Shown one piece after another: positions 4,630 to 5,254 of a DNA stretch of 5,254 nucleotides. How positions within the stretch are numbered: position 1 is the first letter of the stretch; each line of letters begins with the position of its first letter. A program made the position numbers and the translations under genes. The DNA is from an uncultured Clostridia bacterium (GTDB lineage: Bacteria; Bacillota; Clostridia; Oscillospirales; Acutalibacteraceae): assembly GCA_946410005.1 (NCBI GenBank), contig CAMJYS010000055.1:1-5254 (forward strand), read 5' to 3'. The notes beneath the pieces are model-generated. The model did not search any database, had not been told where the DNA came from, and worked only from the letters and a program-made list of their open reading frames with translations.

Positions 4630-4658
4630 TTGACAATGTAAATTATTTGTTATATAAT
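4630..4658 (+). promoter_or_regulatory. Perfect consensus sigma-A promoter
   Basis: TTGACA (4630-4635) and TATAAT (4653-4658) are both perfect and are 17 bp apart. Transcription should start near 4665, giving a leader of about 50 nt to the ATG at 4717. A fully consensus promoter implies strong constitutive expression of the secreted protein that follows. Confidence 0.88.
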
Positions 4659-4716
4659 AAAATTACGATAAACATTCAAATAACACAAAGATAAAATTAT
4701 AGGAGGTTTGTTGTCT

Positions 4717-5254
4717 ATGAATAAAAACAAAATTTTTAAAAACTTGAAAAAGTTAACCGCAGTATCTTTAACCGCAGCAAATCTTTTCACTTTCGCAAAT
4801 TCCGGTAGTGCGAAAATTATAACTAGCGAAGATATAAAGGATGAACAAAAAGAAATTTTAATAAAAGCAGGAAATATTACATTTCCAAAAGATAATATAA
4901 TAGGACAAGTAAGAAAATTTTTTATACTCAAAACAGAAAAAGGAAAAGATGTTGCTTTTTTGAGAATATTTAATGGGTTCTCAAGCGCCAAAGAAATTAA
5001 AGAAATTCTTAGAAGTAGTGTAAGCGATATCAGTAATGTTGTAGTAGTATACGATTTTGATGAAGGATTCACTAGTGATAGAAATTTATTAAGCTTAAAA
5101 CAATCGTCGATAAACTTTATTCCTCTTGAAGACGCAAATAAAGTTTTAGAGGAAAAGAGAGAAGAAAAGAGAGAAGAAAAGAAAGAGGAAAAGAAAGAGG
5201 AAAAGAAAGAAGAAAAGAAAGAGGAAAAGAAAGAGGAAAAGAAAGAAGAAAAGA
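4717..5254 (+). CDS. Secreted protein with C-terminal EEKK repeats, 3' end missing
   Basis: The frame is open from the ATG at 4717 to the window end, giving 179 codons, and the gene is incomplete. AGGAGG (4701-4706) lies 10 nt upstream; an in-frame TTG at 4711 is less likely. The N-terminus is a typical signal peptide: a lysine-rich start (MNKNKIFKNLKK), a hydrophobic core (residues 13-27) and likely cleavage after A27 or A32. Residues 33-144 form a compact domain of unknown family, with KDVAFLRIFNGFSSAKEIKEIL (78-99) and a strand-like NVVVVYDFDE (107-116). From residue 145 the sequence is a pure four-residue repeat, two units of EEKR followed by EEKK units, probably a long charged helix acting as a rigid spacer. 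Expression should be high from the perfect promoter. I do not recognise the function; an extracellular or surface-exposed role is inferred from the signal peptide. No LPxTG anchor is visible in the part present. Confidence 0.87.
   Translation, partial: MNKNKIFKNLKKLTAVSLTAANLFTFANSGSAKIITSEDIKDEQKEILIKAGNITFPKDNIIGQVRKFFILKTEKGKDVAFLRIFNGFSSAKEIKEILRSSVSDISNVVVVYDFDEGFTSDRNLLSLKQSSINFIPLEDANKVLEEKREEKREEKKEEKKEEKKEEKKEEKKEEKKEEK
5149..5254 (+). repeat. 12-bp tandem repeat encoding EEKK/EEKR, with 36-bp higher order
   Basis: Eight full 12-bp units and a partial ninth, consensus GARGAAAAGARA, run to the window end in frame with the secreted protein. The first two units end in AGA (Arg), the others in AAA (Lys). 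The first codon of units 4-9 follows GAG, GAG, GAA, GAG, GAG, GAA, so bases 5185-5218 are repeated exactly at 5221-5254. The array therefore also repeats every 36 bp, which points to expansion by three-unit blocks. Its true length is unknown because the contig stops inside it. Confidence 0.95.

Noticed and set aside
4650..5072. 140-residue reverse-strand open frame opposite the secreted protein
   Set aside because: It lies antisense to a gene with a signal peptide, strong ribosome binding site and perfect promoter; its hydrophobic content reflects the A/T-rich complement.

Overview
This AT-rich window most likely comes from a low-GC Firmicute of the class Clostridia. It has strong AGGAGG ribosome binding sites, consensus sigma-A promoters, U-tailed intrinsic terminators, a tRNA with an encoded CCA end, and a histidyl-tRNA synthetase carrying a CxxC-rich insertion of the kind I associate with clostridial enzymes. 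These are inferences from sequence features, not from database searches. The window looks like a whole contig. Its first 28 bases are an Illumina adapter, and its right end lies inside a low-complexity tandem repeat, a common place for an assembly to stop.

Left part (1-1299): the tail of a sensor histidine kinase is followed by a left-handed beta-helix protein that resembles the acetyltransferase half of GlmU but has no nucleotidyltransferase half. Then come a good terminator and a compact tRNA-Leu(CAA) unit with its own promoter and terminator. The beta-helix gene has an odd leader: the only good Shine-Dalgarno lies 52 nt upstream of the start codon, with a 15-bp hairpin in between.

Middle part (1300-2540): this looks like an accessory patch next to the tRNA. 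It holds a small HEPN-like protein with an R-x4-H motif and an apparently non-standard start. About 400 nt with no convincing gene follow, containing hairpins and a palindrome on a possible -10 box. Last is an unrecognised tryptophan-rich 90-residue ORF followed by a possible terminator.

Right part (2541-5254): a promoter and structured leader precede a methylglyoxal-synthase-like gene. The protein keeps the family fold but has lost essentially every catalytic residue, and I consider it the most interesting item here. A terminator separates it from hisS, which ends in its own terminator. A perfect consensus promoter then drives a secreted protein whose C-terminal part is an EEKK repeat running off the window.

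No single multi-gene system is evident. The candidates for new biology are the MgsA-like pseudoenzyme, the HEPN-like orphan and the repeat-bearing secreted protein.
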